Positions 62,731 to 64,000 of a DNA stretch of 64,000 bases are shown here, piece after piece. The DNA lies in NCBI GenBank assembly GCA_964036665.1, contig OZ038526.1, positions 36,456,001-36,520,000 of the forward strand, written 5' to 3'. Below the pieces are notes generated by a model. The model ran no database searches. It was not told the DNA's origin and saw nothing but the letters and a program-made list of their open reading frames with translations. A program made the translations under genes and the position numbers. This stretch comes from Gordius sp. MW1. Its lineage: Eukaryota > Nematomorpha > Gordioida > Gordea > Gordiidae. The first letter of the stretch is position 1. Every line of letters starts with the position of its first letter.

Positions 62731-63271
62731 ATTTATTAAGCACTAACATAAATTATTTATTCAATCATCTATACAATATATTCTTGCTTATTTATTCATG
62801 TGTTTGCTTTGTAAATAACTACTTAGGTGTATAGAAAAATTTATTAAATGATGCAAAGATCAATCTATTTGCCATATCAAAAAGTTTAGTTTGAAATCTA
62901 AATAATTTATGTTTTTAGTGTCAATGCGTTAAATTCTATCTAGGTTCAAAGTTGTAATTGTTCTATTTAATAATTTATACCGCAAAACAACACTTTTTAA
63001 AAATTTAGATGTTTATCATGTGAAAACCATCTTAGGGCAATTGATTTAAATTTGGTTATTAAGACATTTATTTTTTTTAGTTTCCATAATATATTAACCT
63101 ATGCATATAAGAATAATTAAACTGTATGATTTTAGTAAAAGAATGAGGCTTTACCCATTTTTAAAATTTAAAACACATATTGAGTAGAGTCTTGCAAAAG
63201 TGCTATTGATCGGTTGTACTCTGCTGTTTGCTTTTGTATATTGAGCCGATTTTTATTTAATTATAGCTTTT
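62731..63271. other. CHMP2A downstream region
   Basis: AT-rich, presumably 3' UTR and flank. Nothing else recognised. Confidence 0.5.
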
Positions 63272-63433
63272 AACGGTGCCCTATCAACTCGCCGAAACTC
63301 ACCAAGGGACATTTTCTGATGGGTTGTTTAATGTCCCCCAGCTTAAAATCGTCCCCCATTCAACCAATCACAAATTTGGGGACCTTTTTTTTAGCTTGGG
63401 GACATTAAATTTGGCGAGTTGATGGGCCACCTC
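63272..63433. mobile_element. MITE family 3 (TATCAACTCGCC ends)
   Basis: Left arm GGTGCCCTATCAACTCGCCG, right arm TTTGGCGAGTTGATGGGCCA with CC, inverted. Inner arms CCCCCAGCTTAAAAT and TTTAGCTTGGGGACATTAAA also pair. Only copy seen in the window. Confidence 0.7.
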
Positions 63434-63442
63434 TTTTAACTA

Positions 63443-63603
63443 GTGTTGTAAAAACGGCTGGGTTTTGTTTGGTCAACCTTTGGTTCAACTAAGATTAACC
63501 GTCGACACTGGTATATTTTTATAATTTCAACTAAGAAAAAAGGCCAAAGTGCCTTTGGTCCGTTTATGTTTAACCAAACAAAACCCAATCGTTTTTACAA
63601 CAC
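63443..63603. mobile_element. MITE family 1 with TA duplication, downstream of CHMP2A
   Basis: Begins GTGTTGTAAAAACGGCTGGG, ends AATCGTTTTTACAACAC, flanked by TA at 63441-63442 and 63604-63605. Lies 9 bp after MITE family 3. Confidence 0.8.
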
Positions 63604-63605
63604 TA

Positions 63606-64000
63606 CATTTATCCGCTCCTGCACACCTGGATAATTTACTAATATTAGGCAACAAATATTCTAAATTTAAGCAACATATAATATTAACACTAAATTTTAA
63701 ATATTTTATGTGAGAAATATAAATAATTCTGTTTTGCAATTATCTTTTGCAAAGTTATATATCAATGTCACTCTTAGATTCTCCATTGTATAGTTAAGCA
63801 CACAAATTTTGTATAGGTTTGTTAAATTTTACTAATAATTGCAATTCTAAAGAGAAGTATAACATATAATTAAAAAGGTGAAATTTCATCAAAATTAAGG
63901 GTAAAGTTATAAAAAATGCTTGTATAATATTTTATTAACCTTCCACTAATTCAAATCCTGGCCGCAATGGTTTGAAAGTTTTGTTTATTCATTCAGGAAT
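63606..64000. other. AT-rich window end, nothing recognised
   Basis: No exon, RNA gene or shared repeat recognised. Confidence 0.5.

Overview
This is a eukaryotic (metazoan) nuclear window: AT-rich, intron-rich and full of transposon relics, with no bacterial operons. Nothing in it fixes the species. The proteins are animal-like, and R2-like and RTE-like LINEs, hAT relics, TA-flanked MITEs and introns of 34-42 bp suggest an invertebrate. I would not go further than that. Layout: (1) 0.6-5.9 kb holds three adjacent mobile-element relics: an RTE-type LINE, a Helitron-like element with an internal minisatellite, and an R2-like LINE. (2) 6.9-33.3 kb is one plus-strand gene for eukaryotic acetyl-CoA carboxylase. 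I assembled 40 coding exons by hand; the reading frame stays open across every junction and gives about 2,350 residues, close to animal ACC1. Its introns carry about 15 MITEs, a TTAC microsatellite, a Helitron-like element, LINE tails and a nested DNA transposon. (3) 34-44.5 kb is a transposon cluster: a hAT element with a perfect 8-bp target duplication, and a three-level nest in which a ZMYM-like hAT relic is split by a second hAT element that is itself invaded by Helitron-like repeats. (4) 45-49.2 kb holds two small host genes with very short introns: an Fcf2/DNTTIP2-type rRNA-processing factor (plus) and a Chibby homologue (minus). (5) 50-58.7 kb is again repeats: a long inverted repeat, an R2-like LINE, a hAT and an RTE LINE, all inactive as read. 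(6) 61.4-62.7 kb is CHMP2A/VPS2, an ESCRT-III subunit with 35-42 bp introns, followed by two MITEs. The host genes are functionally unrelated (lipid synthesis, ribosome biogenesis, cilia/Wnt, membrane scission) and independently transcribed. The most notable features are the 34-42 bp introns in three of the four host genes, the precisely readable transposon nesting, a probable GC-AG intron, and an AMPK-site-like serine in ACC that points to an unseen upstream exon.
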